A DNA stretch of 64,000 nt, taken from NCBI RefSeq assembly GCF_019795155.1, contig NZ_JAILYN010000007.1, positions 1-64,000 of the forward strand, in the 5' to 3' direction. Below, piece by piece: positions 16,546 through 24,532 of the stretch (its first letter is position 1; each line of letters starts with the position of its first letter). Origin of the DNA: Marinobacterium arenosum (GTDB lineage: Bacteria; Pseudomonadota; Gammaproteobacteria; Pseudomonadales; Balneatricaceae). The position numbers and the translations under genes are program-made. Below the pieces are notes generated by a model. That model did not search any database. It had not been told where the DNA came from and was given only the letters and a program-made list of their open reading frames with translations.

Positions 16546-17538
16546 TTATGTCATCTTAGATATAGGGTTCATTCTTACCGCCTCATTCAGATGCTCGGGA
16601 GCTAGATGAGCATAGCGCATCGTCATCTTGATATCAGAGTGCCCAAGGATCTTTTGCAGGGTGAGGATATTCCCGCCGTTCATCACAAAATGACTGGCGA
16701 AGGTATGGCGTAGCACATGGGTACGCTGGCCTCTGGGTAGGTCGATTTCTGCTTTCGTCAGTGCGGTGGTGAAGGTGTTGTAAGAACTGTCGAACGGTCC
16801 CTTGTTCAGTCGTCGGCGTAGATCCTGTTCAAGATCAGGGGAGATCGGGACGAATCGATTTCTTCGAGACTTGGTACCGACGAAATGAACCCGGCCGGGG
16901 AGTACATGGGAGCGCTTGAGGTTTTCGGCTTCTGACCAACGGGCCCCGGTCGATAGACAAAGCCGGGTGATCAATGCAGCGTCCTTGTTTCTCATTTCAT
17001 CCATGTGGCTGAGTAACCGTTGTATCTGTTCGTGATTGAGCCAGGATAGCTCGGCCTCATCGTGCTTGATTTTCGGTAGGCCAGCAAGAGGGTTACCGTG
17101 CTTCCACTCCCCGAACTTGACCAAAGTCCCATAAACCGCCGATAGGTAGGCTTGTTCATGGTTGACCGTGTTTGGCTTCACCGAGGTTAGACGGGTGGCC
17201 CGGTAACGGGTGAACATGGAAGGGGAGAGATCGACGGCCAGAGGGTCGCCCAAGCGTTCACAAGTGCCCTTGAGAATTCTCAGCCGGTTCTCAGTGTCCT
17301 TGAGCTGTTTGCCGTGCAGGGAGAACCATAGATCGATCAGCTCTGATAGCCGGGTCTGATCCTTCTTCTTCAGTCCCCAGGGCTCGCCCTCGATATACTT
17401 CCTTCGGATGAACGCTTCATAGGCCAAGGCTTCCGCTTTGGTCTGGAAGGTCTTCCGGTATCGTTTCAGGCCACTCCTGCCCCCCGGTTGGATATCCACT
17501 TTCCAGCCGGATTCTGTTTTCCTTATCGCCATAGTCAC
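16546..17538 (-). CDS. int: Prophage tyrosine integrase
   Basis: The 330-residue site-specific recombinase has the complete catalytic set: R200 (STGARWSE), K223 (GTKSRRNR), H274 and R277 (HVLRHTF), H300 (LGHSDIKM) and nucleophile Y309 (MRYAHLAPEH). The N-terminal 60 residues (AIRKTESGWKVDIQPGGRSG) look like an arm-site-binding domain, and 62-150 is the core-binding SAM-like domain. It lies beside attR and faces into the element, as in most tRNA-integrated prophages. GTG 17538 and ATG 17532 are both possible starts. A candidate arm site begins only 12 bp upstream. Confidence 0.93.
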   Translation of the reverse strand: MTMAIRKTESGWKVDIQPGGRSGLKRYRKTFQTKAEALAYEAFIRRKYIEGEPWGLKKKDQTRLSELIDLWFSLHGKQLKDTENRLRILKGTCERLGDPLAVDLSPSMFTRYRATRLTSVKPNTVNHEQAYLSAVYGTLVKFGEWKHGNPLAGLPKIKHDEAELSWLNHEQIQRLLSHMDEMRNKDAALITRLCLSTGARWSEAENLKRSHVLPGRVHFVGTKSRRNRFVPISPDLEQDLRRRLNKGPFDSSYNTFTTALTKAEIDLPRGQRTHVLRHTFASHFVMNGGNILTLQKILGHSDIKMTMRYAHLAPEHLNEAVRMNPISKMT

Positions 17539-17549
17539 ATTCTGTCGTT

Positions 17550-17571
17550 GGTCAACGGAATGTCAACGCAG
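17550..17571. promoter_or_regulatory. Candidate integrase arm-type site, right
   Basis: This is the partner of 6810-6831, differing at two of 22 positions, again with GTCAACG twice, 10 bp apart. It overlaps the region just upstream of int, so integrase binding could also control int expression. Confidence 0.55.
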
Positions 17572-17682
17572 TCTGATTTTTCTGTCTATTTTGTGTGCTA
17601 TCGACAGCTTTTCACTGATCAAATGCCTCGTAACACATTGATTTATATGGTTTGTGAAAAACCATTCAATATCCAATATAGA

Positions 17683-17741
17683 ATTCAAAATCCGTTGCCT
17701 TCACGGGCGTGCCGGTTCGAGTCCGGCCACTGGTACCATGT
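17683..17741 (+). repeat. attR, 59-bp duplicate of the tRNA-Leu 3' part
   Basis: The sequence is identical to 6682-6740. It lacks the tRNA 5' half and promoter, so it is not a functional tRNA gene. Confidence 0.95.
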
Positions 17742-17795
17742 CGATCATCTCATCGATGATCAATCTAGAAGCCTTGTAATATGGGGCTTCAGAAG

Positions 17796-17827
17796 AAAGC
17801 GGAGCCGAAAGGTGGCCGCTTTTTTTG
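17796..17827 (+). terminator. Original tRNA-Leu terminator, displaced by the prophage
   Basis: An imperfect hairpin, AAGCGGAGCC with GGCCGCTT, is followed by TTTTTT. It lies 55 bp beyond attR, where the tRNA terminator would have been before integration; it is now about 11 kb from the tRNA gene. Confidence 0.65.
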
Positions 17828-18045
17828 TGCCTGAAATATTCCTGTTGTTCCCTGTCTATTCCTGCCCGATTCTGTCCCCTTTGCTTCGTCTTGCGCATCC
17901 TCAGTCAACGCAGGTTGACCGCAATGTTGTTTATACCACTTATGCCCGGCACCGGATGCAGCCAGTTGGTGGTCTTTGCCGGTAGCGCAGAGCAGAGCGA
18001 GAGGTCTGCTTGATCGCTTGCAGTCAGTCAGACTTTCAATAAAAA

Positions 18046-18065
18046 TACTGTATAAATAAGCAGTA
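18046..18065 (+). promoter_or_regulatory. LexA (SOS) box upstream of imuA
   Basis: TACTGTATAAATAAGCAGTA matches the gammaproteobacterial LexA consensus CTGT-N8-ACAG with one change (GCAG), and its flanks extend the symmetry (AAAATACTG...CAGTATTTT). It lies 14 bp before the imuA start, covering the likely promoter. imuA-imuB-dnaE2 cassettes are characteristically LexA-controlled. Confidence 0.85.
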
Positions 18066-18079
18066 TTTTTGGATGCGTT

Positions 18080-18781
18080 ATGGCTGTGGAAACAGGTTCT
18101 CTGCATTCGTTGCTACAGAAAGGGGTGGTTTGGCAGGCGTACCGCCAACCAAGTGACAAGGCGGTATCACTGAGTACCGGCTATCCGGAACTGGACCAGG
18201 CGTTGCCCGGTAGTGGCTGGCAGCGCGGCCAGCTGGTCGAACTGTTGTACCGCCGGGAAGGGGGCGGCGAGCTGCGGTTGCTATTGCCGGCGCTGGCTCA
18301 GCTTTGCCGCGAAGGCGCGGACGAGCGGGAACCGGGCTGGCTGCTGTGGGTCGATCCGCCACACATCCCCTATGCACCGGCACTGGCCGAAGCGGGGGTG
18401 GACTTGGCGCGGGTGCTGGTGGTGCGCAGCAACAGCCGGCGTGACCGGCTCTGGTGCCTTGAGCAGGCACTGAAGAGCGGTTGCTGCAGCGCGGTGCTGG
18501 GTTGGTTGCCGACCGGCCAGGAAAAGGCGATCCGCCGGCTGCAGGTGGCTGCTGTCGAGGGCGGGGCGGCCGGGTTCCTGTTCCGACCGGCCGGCTGCCG
18601 TGAGCAGAGCAGCGCGGCACCTTGCCGATTGTTGTTGCAGAACCGCGCATCGGGGGCGGAGGTGACCATCCTCAAGCGTCGCGGCGGTTGGGCGCTGCCG
18701 GCCATGCATCTTTTGCTGGGCGAAGAGCGGATCCTGCCCGCCATCCACCAGGAACGGCCCGAGCTACGGCTGGTGGACTGA
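18080..18781 (+). CDS. imuA: Translesion synthesis protein ImuA
   Basis: ImuA is the small RecA/SulA-like component of the damage-inducible mutasome that acts with ImuB and DnaE2. The 233-residue protein has the family N-terminus with STGYPELDQALPGSGWQRGQLVELL near 32-56 and a RecA-like core (EPGWLLWVDPP, LARVLVVRS, CSAVLGWLP). It is the first gene of a three-gene SOS operon, with imuB starting two bases after its stop. Confidence 0.92.
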   Translation: MAVETGSLHSLLQKGVVWQAYRQPSDKAVSLSTGYPELDQALPGSGWQRGQLVELLYRREGGGELRLLLPALAQLCREGADEREPGWLLWVDPPHIPYAPALAEAGVDLARVLVVRSNSRRDRLWCLEQALKSGCCSAVLGWLPTGQEKAIRRLQVAAVEGGAAGFLFRPAGCREQSSAAPCRLLLQNRASGAEVTILKRRGGWALPAMHLLLGEERILPAIHQERPELRLVD

Positions 18782-18782
18782 G

Positions 18783-20231
18783 ATGACCGCCTCCCGAGCG
18801 TCGACCGGGCGCGAACCGCTCTGGCTCTATCTGCACTTCCCGCTGCTGGCGCTGGAGTGCCAGCTGAATCTGTCGGGCGTCGCTGCGCCGGGCGCCGCCG
18901 CCCTGTTGGACGACGCGGGCCGGCAGCTGCGGCTGTGCAATGGTGACGCGGTTCGGGCCGGGGTGGAGCAGGGCATGGCGCCGGCGACGGCCTACAGCAT
19001 CTGTCCGGAACTGCAGCTGCTGAAGCCGAACCCCGAGCAGGCCCGTTATCAACTGGAATCCCTGGCCTTCTGGGCCGGCAACTTCAGCGCCCAGATCAGT
19101 CTGTATCCGCCAGACGGCCTGCTGCTGGAGATCGCCAGCATGCTGCACTATTTCGGCGGTTTGGAATCGTTCCGGCAACGGCTGGAACAGCAGCAGCTGA
19201 GGCTGGGCTACGGTGCCTGTCGTGCCACCGGCCACACCCCGCAGGCCGCCCGGCTGCTGGCCCGGGCGGGGCGCCAGCTCTGTCTGGCCGATAAACACGC
19301 TCATCTGCAACAGTTGCAGGAGCTGCCAGTGAATCAGCTGGAGCTGCCTGCGCGCATGGCCGAACAGCTGAACGGCATGGGGCTGCAGCGGCTGGCCCAG
19401 CTGCTGCAGCTGCCGCGCGAGTCGCTCAGTAACCGCTTCGGGCCTCACCTGCTGGATCACCTGGACCGCCTGGTCGGCCGCACGCCGGACCCCCAGTCGC
19501 CCTTTCTGCCGCCGCCACAGTTCGTCCGCCTGCTGGAATTCAGCCGCGAGCTGGAGAGCAGCCAGGCGCTGCTGTTTCCGTTGCGGCCGATATTGGAATC
19601 CCTGCAGGGTTATCTGCGGCTGCGAGGCCTGCAGGCGGAACAGCTGCAGCTGCTGCTGGTGGCACGCGATGGCGAACAGCAATTGCTCGAGATCTGTCAT
19701 GCCGGTGGTGCCAGTGAGGCGGGAATCTGGCTGGAACTATGCAGGCTGCGTTTCGAGCAGCTGCGGCTACAACAGCCGGTGCTGGCGATGCAGTTGCTGG
19801 TCGAGCAGTTCCGCGAGCTGGATGCGGAAACCGTCGACCTGTTCAGTCCGCCCCAGGGACGGGAGCGTCCGGCGCAGCTGCTCAGTCGGTTGCGGGTTCG
19901 GCTCGGCGAACAGGCGGTGCAGCCGCTGGCACTTTATCCCGATCACCGGCCAGAGAAGGGCTGGACCACTCAGGGAACTGCCAATCTGGAGGTGGTCGCC
20001 GTGCCAAAGGGGCGGCCGGCCTGGTTGTTGCGCCAGCCGGAGCGACTGGCCCAGGCGCAACTGGAGCGGCAAGTCGAATTGCTGAAGGGGCCGGAGCGGA
20101 TCAGTGGCGGCTGGTGGGACGGCCTGCCGGTGCGGCGCGATTATTATATTGGCCGCTGGTCGGATGGCCGGCTGGGCTGGTTGTTCCGCGACGATTGTGG
20201 TGATTGGTACCTGCACGGCTGGTATGGCTGA
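18783..20231 (+). CDS. imuB: Y-family polymerase-like mutasome protein ImuB
   Basis: ImuB resembles a Y-family DNA polymerase but, as a family, lacks the catalytic carboxylates; it is the hub that links DnaE2, the beta clamp and ImuA. The 482 residues show the Y-family palm-like start (LWLYLHFPLLALECQL), a GVEQGMAPATAYSICPELQLL block, and the fingers/little-finger region with RESLSNRFGPHLLDHLDRLVGR near 213-234. ImuB's clamp contact cannot be picked out with confidence. The gene is immediately downstream of imuA and its stop lies 23 bp before the chosen dnaE2 start. Confidence 0.93.
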   Translation: MTASRASTGREPLWLYLHFPLLALECQLNLSGVAAPGAAALLDDAGRQLRLCNGDAVRAGVEQGMAPATAYSICPELQLLKPNPEQARYQLESLAFWAGNFSAQISLYPPDGLLLEIASMLHYFGGLESFRQRLEQQQLRLGYGACRATGHTPQAARLLARAGRQLCLADKHAHLQQLQELPVNQLELPARMAEQLNGMGLQRLAQLLQLPRESLSNRFGPHLLDHLDRLVGRTPDPQSPFLPPPQFVRLLEFSRELESSQALLFPLRPILESLQGYLRLRGLQAEQLQLLLVARDGEQQLLEICHAGGASEAGIWLELCRLRFEQLRLQQPVLAMQLLVEQFRELDAETVDLFSPPQGRERPAQLLSRLRVRLGEQAVQPLALYPDHRPEKGWTTQGTANLEVVAVPKGRPAWLLRQPERLAQAQLERQVELLKGPERISGGWWDGLPVRRDYYIGRWSDGRLGWLFRDDCGDWYLHGWYG

Positions 20232-20254
20232 GTGGGGCTGAGCGGGGTCTGCCG

Positions 20255-23200
20255 ATGAGTTATGCCGAGCTGCATTGCCTGAGTAACTTCAGCTTCCTGC
20301 GTGGCGCCTCCCACCCGGAGGAGCTGGTGCAGCGGGCGGCCGAGCTGGGCTATCGCGCGCTGGCGCTGACCGACGAGTGTTCCGTTGCCGGGGTGGTGCG
20401 GGCCTGGCAGGCCTGTCGTGAGCTGCCGCCCGGGCATAATCTGAAGCTGATTGTTGGTGCCGAGTTCCGGCTGGACGACAGCTGCCAGGTGCTATTGGCG
20501 CCGGACCGCACCGCCTATGGCCAGCTCTGCAGCCTGATAAGCAAGGCCCGGCGGCGGGCCGGGAAGGGCCGTTATGAAATTCATTGGTCCGACTTCGAAT
20601 CGGGGCTGGATGGCTGCCTGCTGCTGTTCCGACCGCCGCGCGACGAGGTGCAGGCGCACCGGCACGGCCGTCGTCTGGCTGGCTGCTTCCCCGAACGCTG
20701 CTGGCTGCTGGTGGAGCGGCTGCTGGAGGCCGACGACCAGCAGCAGTTCCGACAGCTGCAGGGGCTGGCGCGGCGGTTGAACCTGCCGTTGGTCTGCGCC
20801 AACGATGTCCATATGCACCTGCCGCAGCGGCAGCGCCTGCAGGATCTGCTGACTGCAATCCGCCTGCGCACCACGGTACAGCGGGCGGGTCAGGCGCTGG
20901 CTTGCAACGGCGAGCGCCACCTGCGCTCGCTGAATAAGTTGCGCCGCCTTTATCCGCCGGAGCTGCGTGAACAGACCCTCGCCATCGCCGAGCGCTGCCG
21001 TTTCGACTTGTCCGAATTGCGCTACGAATACCCGGCCGAACTGGTACCGCCGGGGCAACAGGCGGACGCGTACCTGGCTGAGCTGGTGGCGTCGGGTTGC
21101 CGCAGCCGTTTTCCCGATGGTGTGCCGGCCAACGTGCAGGCGCAGATCGACAAGGAGTTGCAGCTGATCCGCGAGCTTGGCTATGCCCACTTCTTCCTGA
21201 CCATCCACGATATCGTGCAGTTCGCCCGCAGTCGCGACATCCTCTGCCAGGGGCGCGGCTCGGCAGCCAATTCGGTGGTCTGCTACTGCCTGCATATTAC
21301 CGAGGTGGACCCGCGCGAAGTGAACCTGCTGTTCGAGCGCTTCATCTCCCGCGAGCGCAATGAACCGCCCGATATCGACGTGGACTTCGAGCACGAGCGG
21401 CGTGAGGAGGTGATCCAGTACATCTACCGCACGTACGGCCGCGACCGCGCTGGGCTGGCGGCGACGGTGATCAGCTACCGCGCCAAGAGCGCGATCCGCG
21501 ATGTGGGCAAGGCGTTGGGCATGGATGAGAGTTATCTCGCCTGGCTGATCAGTCGGCTCGACCGACGTGACCACGGCAACCCCTGGCTGAAACAGCTGGC
21601 GGCGTTGGGTGGCGAGCGGCCGGCGCCGCTCTATCGCCAGTTCGTCGAGCTGGTGGCGGAGATTCTCGATTTCCCACGCCACCTCTCCCAGCATGTCGGC
21701 GGCTTCGTGATCTCCGCGGGGCCGCTGGCGGAACTGGTGCCGGTGGAAAATGCGGCGATGGCGGAGCGCACGGTGATCCAGTGGAACAAGGACGATCTGG
21801 AAGCGCTCGGCCTGTTGAAGGTGGATCTGCTGGCACTGGGGATGCTGACCGCAATCCGCAAGACCCTGGCGTTGCTGGGCGAAACTCCGGACAGACCGCT
21901 ACGGATTCAGGATATCCCGCGCGAGGACAAGGCCACCTACGAGATGCTCAGCCGGGGCGATAGCGTCGGTGTATTCCAGGTGGAGTCACGCGCCCAGATG
22001 AATATGCTGCCGCGGCTGAAGCCGCAGAGCTACTACGACCTGGTGATCGAGGTGGCGATCGTCCGGCCGGGGCCGATTCAGGGCGATATGGTGCACCCCT
22101 ACCTGAAGCGGCGCGATGGCATCGAGGACGTGGAGTATCCCAGCGAGGCGGTGCGCGCGGTGCTGGCGCGTACCCTCGGGGTACCGATCTTCCAGGAGCA
22201 GGTGATCGAGCTGGCGATGGTTGCCGCCGGCTTCAGCGGCGGCGAGGCGGACCAGCTGCGCCGGGCGATGGCGGCCTGGAAGCGTAGCGGCCAGATTCGC
22301 AAGTACCAGCAGAAACTGATTGACGGCATGCTCGAGCGGGGCTACGACCGCACGTTTGCCGAGCGGATCTGCCGACAGATCGAAGGGTTCGGCGAGTACG
22401 GTTTTCCCGAGTCTCATGCCGCCAGCTTTGCGCTGCTGGTCTATGTCTCCGCCTGGCTCAAGCGGCACCACCCGGCGGCCTTCTTCTGCGGCCTGCTCAA
22501 CAGCCAGCCGATGGGGTTCTATTCTCCCTCCCAGCTGGTACAGGATGCCCAAAGGCACGGCGTAGAGGTATTACCGGTGTCGATCAATGAAAGCCGCTGG
22601 GATCATGCCTTGGAATCAGTAGCTCAAGGGCGTGCCAAGCCCGCTGCGACAGAGGGTTGTTGTAGGGCTGGAGCCGGCCGGCCAAACGCCGCTAGGCGTT
22701 GTATTGACGCCCCGGGTGACGCCCTACAGAGCGCCTGCTGCGGACGACATAATCCGGTATCGGCGCTGCGGCTGGGGTTGCGGCTGGTAAAAGGACTCTC
22801 CCGTAGCGCTGCCGATCGGCTGCTGTCCCAACGCCCGGCGACGGGCTTTGTTTCGCTGGCCGAGGCTCGGCGGTTGTGTCGGCTCAGTCGCGGTGACTGG
22901 GATGCGCTGGCCGCCGCCGGGGCGCTGAATCCGCTCTCCCGGCACCGCTACCAGGCGCGCTGGGAGCTGCTGGAACAGCCGCCGCAGTTGGAGCTGGCTG
23001 GCCCGGATGGTTCGGTCGGCAGCGCTGACGCAGAGCGGGTGCAACTGGCGGCGCCGGGTGAACAATCCGACCTGGAGGAGGATTTTCGTCACCTCGGCCT
23101 CAGCCTGGGTCGCCATCCGCTGGCGCTGCTGCGTGAGCAGGGAGTGCTGGGACGCTGTCTGAGCGCTGCACAGCTGCGCGCATGTCGGCACGGCCAGCTG

Positions 23201-23476
23201 GTGCATGTGGCTGGGCTGGTCACCAACCGGCAGCGGCCCGGCACCGCCAGCGGCGCCACCTTCGTCACCCTGGAGGATGAAAGCGGCCAGATCAACCTGG
23301 TGGTCTGGCAGGCGACCGCCAAGGCGCAGCGCTCGGCGTTGCTGACCTCCCGTATTCTGCAGGTGTCCGGGGTATTGGAGCGGGAGGGGGAGGTGATCCA
23401 CGTGGTGGCCGGCCGACTGCGGGATATCAGTTTCCGGTGGGATCAGCTGAAAGTGAAGTCGCGGGATTTCCGCTAG
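20255..23476 (+). CDS. dnaE2: Error-prone DNA polymerase DnaE2 (ImuC)
   Basis: DnaE2 is the C-family polymerase that copies damaged DNA in the ImuA/ImuB mutasome. From the start at 20255 it is 1073 residues, normal for the family. The PHP domain opens with LHCLSNFSFLRGASHPEELV, the catalytic aspartates are in PPDIDVDFEHERREEV, the helix-hairpin-helix region follows, and the OB fold near the C-terminus includes LVTNRQRPGTASG. The frame is open to 20204, but MSYAELHCL is the conserved N-terminus. Around residues 790-835 there is an unusual Cys/Ala/Arg-rich segment where a dispersed repeat sits inside the gene without breaking the frame. Expression should be SOS-induced with imuAB. Confidence 0.95.
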   Translation: MSYAELHCLSNFSFLRGASHPEELVQRAAELGYRALALTDECSVAGVVRAWQACRELPPGHNLKLIVGAEFRLDDSCQVLLAPDRTAYGQLCSLISKARRRAGKGRYEIHWSDFESGLDGCLLLFRPPRDEVQAHRHGRRLAGCFPERCWLLVERLLEADDQQQFRQLQGLARRLNLPLVCANDVHMHLPQRQRLQDLLTAIRLRTTVQRAGQALACNGERHLRSLNKLRRLYPPELREQTLAIAERCRFDLSELRYEYPAELVPPGQQADAYLAELVASGCRSRFPDGVPANVQAQIDKELQLIRELGYAHFFLTIHDIVQFARSRDILCQGRGSAANSVVCYCLHITEVDPREVNLLFERFISRERNEPPDIDVDFEHERREEVIQYIYRTYGRDRAGLAATVISYRAKSAIRDVGKALGMDESYLAWLISRLDRRDHGNPWLKQLAALGGERPAPLYRQFVELVAEILDFPRHLSQHVGGFVISAGPLAELVPVENAAMAERTVIQWNKDDLEALGLLKVDLLALGMLTAIRKTLALLGETPDRPLRIQDIPREDKATYEMLSRGDSVGVFQVESRAQMNMLPRLKPQSYYDLVIEVAIVRPGPIQGDMVHPYLKRRDGIEDVEYPSEAVRAVLARTLGVPIFQEQVIELAMVAAGFSGGEADQLRRAMAAWKRSGQIRKYQQKLIDGMLERGYDRTFAERICRQIEGFGEYGFPESHAASFALLVYVSAWLKRHHPAAFFCGLLNSQPMGFYSPSQLVQDAQRHGVEVLPVSINESRWDHALESVAQGRAKPAATEGCCRAGAGRPNAARRCIDAPGDALQSACCGRHNPVSALRLGLRLVKGLSRSAADRLLSQRPATGFVSLAEARRLCRLSRGDWDALAAAGALNPLSRHRYQARWELLEQPPQLELAGPDGSVGSADAERVQLAAPGEQSDLEEDFRHLGLSLGRHPLALLREQGVLGRCLSAAQLRACRHGQLVHVAGLVTNRQRPGTASGATFVTLEDESGQINLVVWQATAKAQRSALLTSRILQVSGVLEREGEVIHVVAGRLRDISFRWDQLKVKSRDFR
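22661..22728. repeat. Dispersed palindromic repeat inside dnaE2
   Basis: The 68-bp sequence starts TGTAGGGC and ends GCCCTACA. It matches the intergenic repeats at 31137-31230, 40126-40225 (inverted) and 47950-48031, including the shared cores GGCCGGCCAAACGCC and CGCCCCGGGTG. The central part is shorter than in the other copies. Confidence 0.85.
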
Positions 23477-23529
23477 CTGACCGGAGGCTGGCAGGAGAAG
23501 TTAGTGGGTGTTCTACCAGCAAGAATTGA

Positions 23530-23606
23530 TGGTACCCCCGAGAGGAATCGAACCTCCAACCTACCCCTTAGGAGGGGGTCGCTCTATCCGATTGAGCTAC
23601 GGGGGC
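23530..23606 (-). tRNA. tRNA-Arg (anticodon CCT)
   Basis: This is a 77-nt tRNA with encoded CCA. The acceptor GCCCCCG pairs with CGGGGGT, the D arm is GCTCAATCGGATAGAGC, the anticodon stem ACCCC/GGGGT encloses CTCCTAA (anticodon CCT, reading AGG), and the T arm contains GGTTCGATTCC. It begins 19 bp after the flgN stop on the same strand. Confidence 0.96.
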
Positions 23607-23625
23607 ACAAAAACAGAGGGGCGAC

Positions 23626-24102
23626 TCAGGCTTTGCCGAGCCGATTTTGAGCGCGGTAATTATTACTGTTACCGCCGTCGGTGTACAGTTGATCTTGCTT
23701 GCGTTGGCCCTGCATCAGGGAAAGCAATTGACCGAGCTGGCGCTGGCGGCCGTTAGCAATCTGACCGTTGCGCTGGTTGGCTTGCTTGACCTGCTGGTTC
23801 AACCGTTCCAACTCTTGCCACAGTGGTAGCAGGTGCTGTTTAAGCGCATCAGGCAGCAGGGTAAAGAAGTCGTCGATGCTGGCGGCGTGGCTGGAGATCA
23901 GTTGCGACCATTGCTGTTTGCACGGGTCGAATTGACCGAGCAGGGTTTGCTTGTCGGCCATGATCCGTTCGAGTTCAGCATTGTCCGGCTTGGTCAGTAC
24001 ATCGCGCTCCCGGTCGAGCAGGTCGCTCAGTTGCTGCAAATAGCTGCAGCCCTGCCGTAGCAGGGCCGGAAGTTCAGTCAGGTTCTGAAATCGATTCGGC
24101 AT
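23626..24102 (-). CDS. flgN: Flagellar chaperone FlgN
   Basis: FlgN is the cytoplasmic chaperone that escorts the hook-filament junction proteins FlgK and FlgL to the flagellar export gate. The 158-residue helical protein has the family pattern of a long N-terminal helix (LPALLRQGCSYLQQLSDLLDRERDVLTKPD) followed by glutamine-rich helices and a polar tail. It follows flgM by nine bases, the standard flgMN pair, and is probably made from the sigma-28 promoter at 24462-24488 as well as by any read-through from flgA. Confidence 0.88.
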   Translation of the reverse strand: MPNRFQNLTELPALLRQGCSYLQQLSDLLDRERDVLTKPDNAELERIMADKQTLLGQFDPCKQQWSQLISSHAASIDDFFTLLPDALKQHLLPLWQELERLNQQVKQANQRNGQIANGRQRQLGQLLSLMQGQRKQDQLYTDGGNSNNYRAQNRLGKA

Positions 24103-24111
24103 TGATCAGGA

Positions 24112-24426
24112 TTAGCTAAATAACTTCTCGAAGCTCATGAAACCTTCGGCGACCTTTTCGGCGTTCACCTTGTACTGGCCGCTTTCGATCTCCGCTTTGA
24201 GGCGGTCGACTTTTTTCTGGTCAACATCCGGCGTATTGGCCAGCTTCTGCTCAACACCCTGCAGAGTCTGGGCCGCACCGCTCAGTTTGACGGTATCCTG
24301 AGGCGCCGTAGCAACATTGTTATCCTGACGCTGTACATTATTGCCCTGGGTCGTTTGCGCGTTTTCGCTCACTCGACTGCGGACATTGGCTGCCTGGCCG
24401 GTCAGGTTTAATGGGTTGATAGCCAT
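24112..24426 (-). CDS. flgM: Anti-sigma-28 factor FlgM
   Basis: FlgM binds FliA and blocks late flagellar gene expression until it is exported through the finished hook-basal body. The 104-residue form starting at 24426 (MAINPLNL) has a disordered polar N-terminal half and the conserved sigma-binding C-terminus VDRLKAEIESGQYKVNAEKVAEGFMSFE. The frame extends to 24513, but that extension crosses a clear sigma-28 promoter, so the shorter start is right. Confidence 0.93.
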   Translation of the reverse strand: MAINPLNLTGQAANVRSRVSENAQTTQGNNVQRQDNNVATAPQDTVKLSGAAQTLQGVEQKLANTPDVDQKKVDRLKAEIESGQYKVNAEKVAEGFMSFEKLFS

Positions 24427-24461
24427 TGGTAAGACCTTGATCTGGTGTCCTGTTGCTATGG

Positions 24462-24488
24462 TTATCGGCGTCCCTCGGCGGAACTTTA
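24462..24488 (-). promoter_or_regulatory. Sigma-28 (FliA) promoter of flgM
   Basis: On the minus strand TAAA and a perfect GCCGATAA are separated by 15 bp, with TAAAGTT extending the -35 match. It lies 35 bp upstream of the flgM start and gives FlgM the usual feedback control by its own target. Confidence 0.88.
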
Positions 24489-24532
24489 ACAAAAATTCCG
24501 CTCGCAGAGCCACTATAGCATAAAGCCTTTGT

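Larger units (their letters stand above)
6682..17741 (-). mobile_element. Inovirus-type (filamentous phage) prophage with cargo genes
   Basis: The element is 11.06 kb long, bounded by 59-bp direct repeats, with the integrase next to the right end. Its minus-strand genes give an inovirus module: DNA-binding protein, two orphans, putative ssDNA-binding protein, tiny membrane proteins, major coat protein, TspB-like protein, pVI-like protein, Zot ATPase and Rep. Nearly all are on one strand with short gaps, as in filamentous phages. Between the repressor and the integrase is an A+T-rich cargo (13708-16500) foreign to the rest. No gene is visibly broken, so the element may be active. Confidence 0.9.

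Noticed and set aside
17683-17741. Second tRNA-Leu gene
   Set aside because: Only the 3' part from the anticodon loop onward is present; the 5' acceptor strand, D arm and promoter are missing. It is attR.
17901-17921. Further GTCAACGCAG-like sequence to the right of attR
   Set aside because: It matches half of the arm-site motif but lies outside the element in host DNA and lacks the second direct copy at 10 bp; probably chance.
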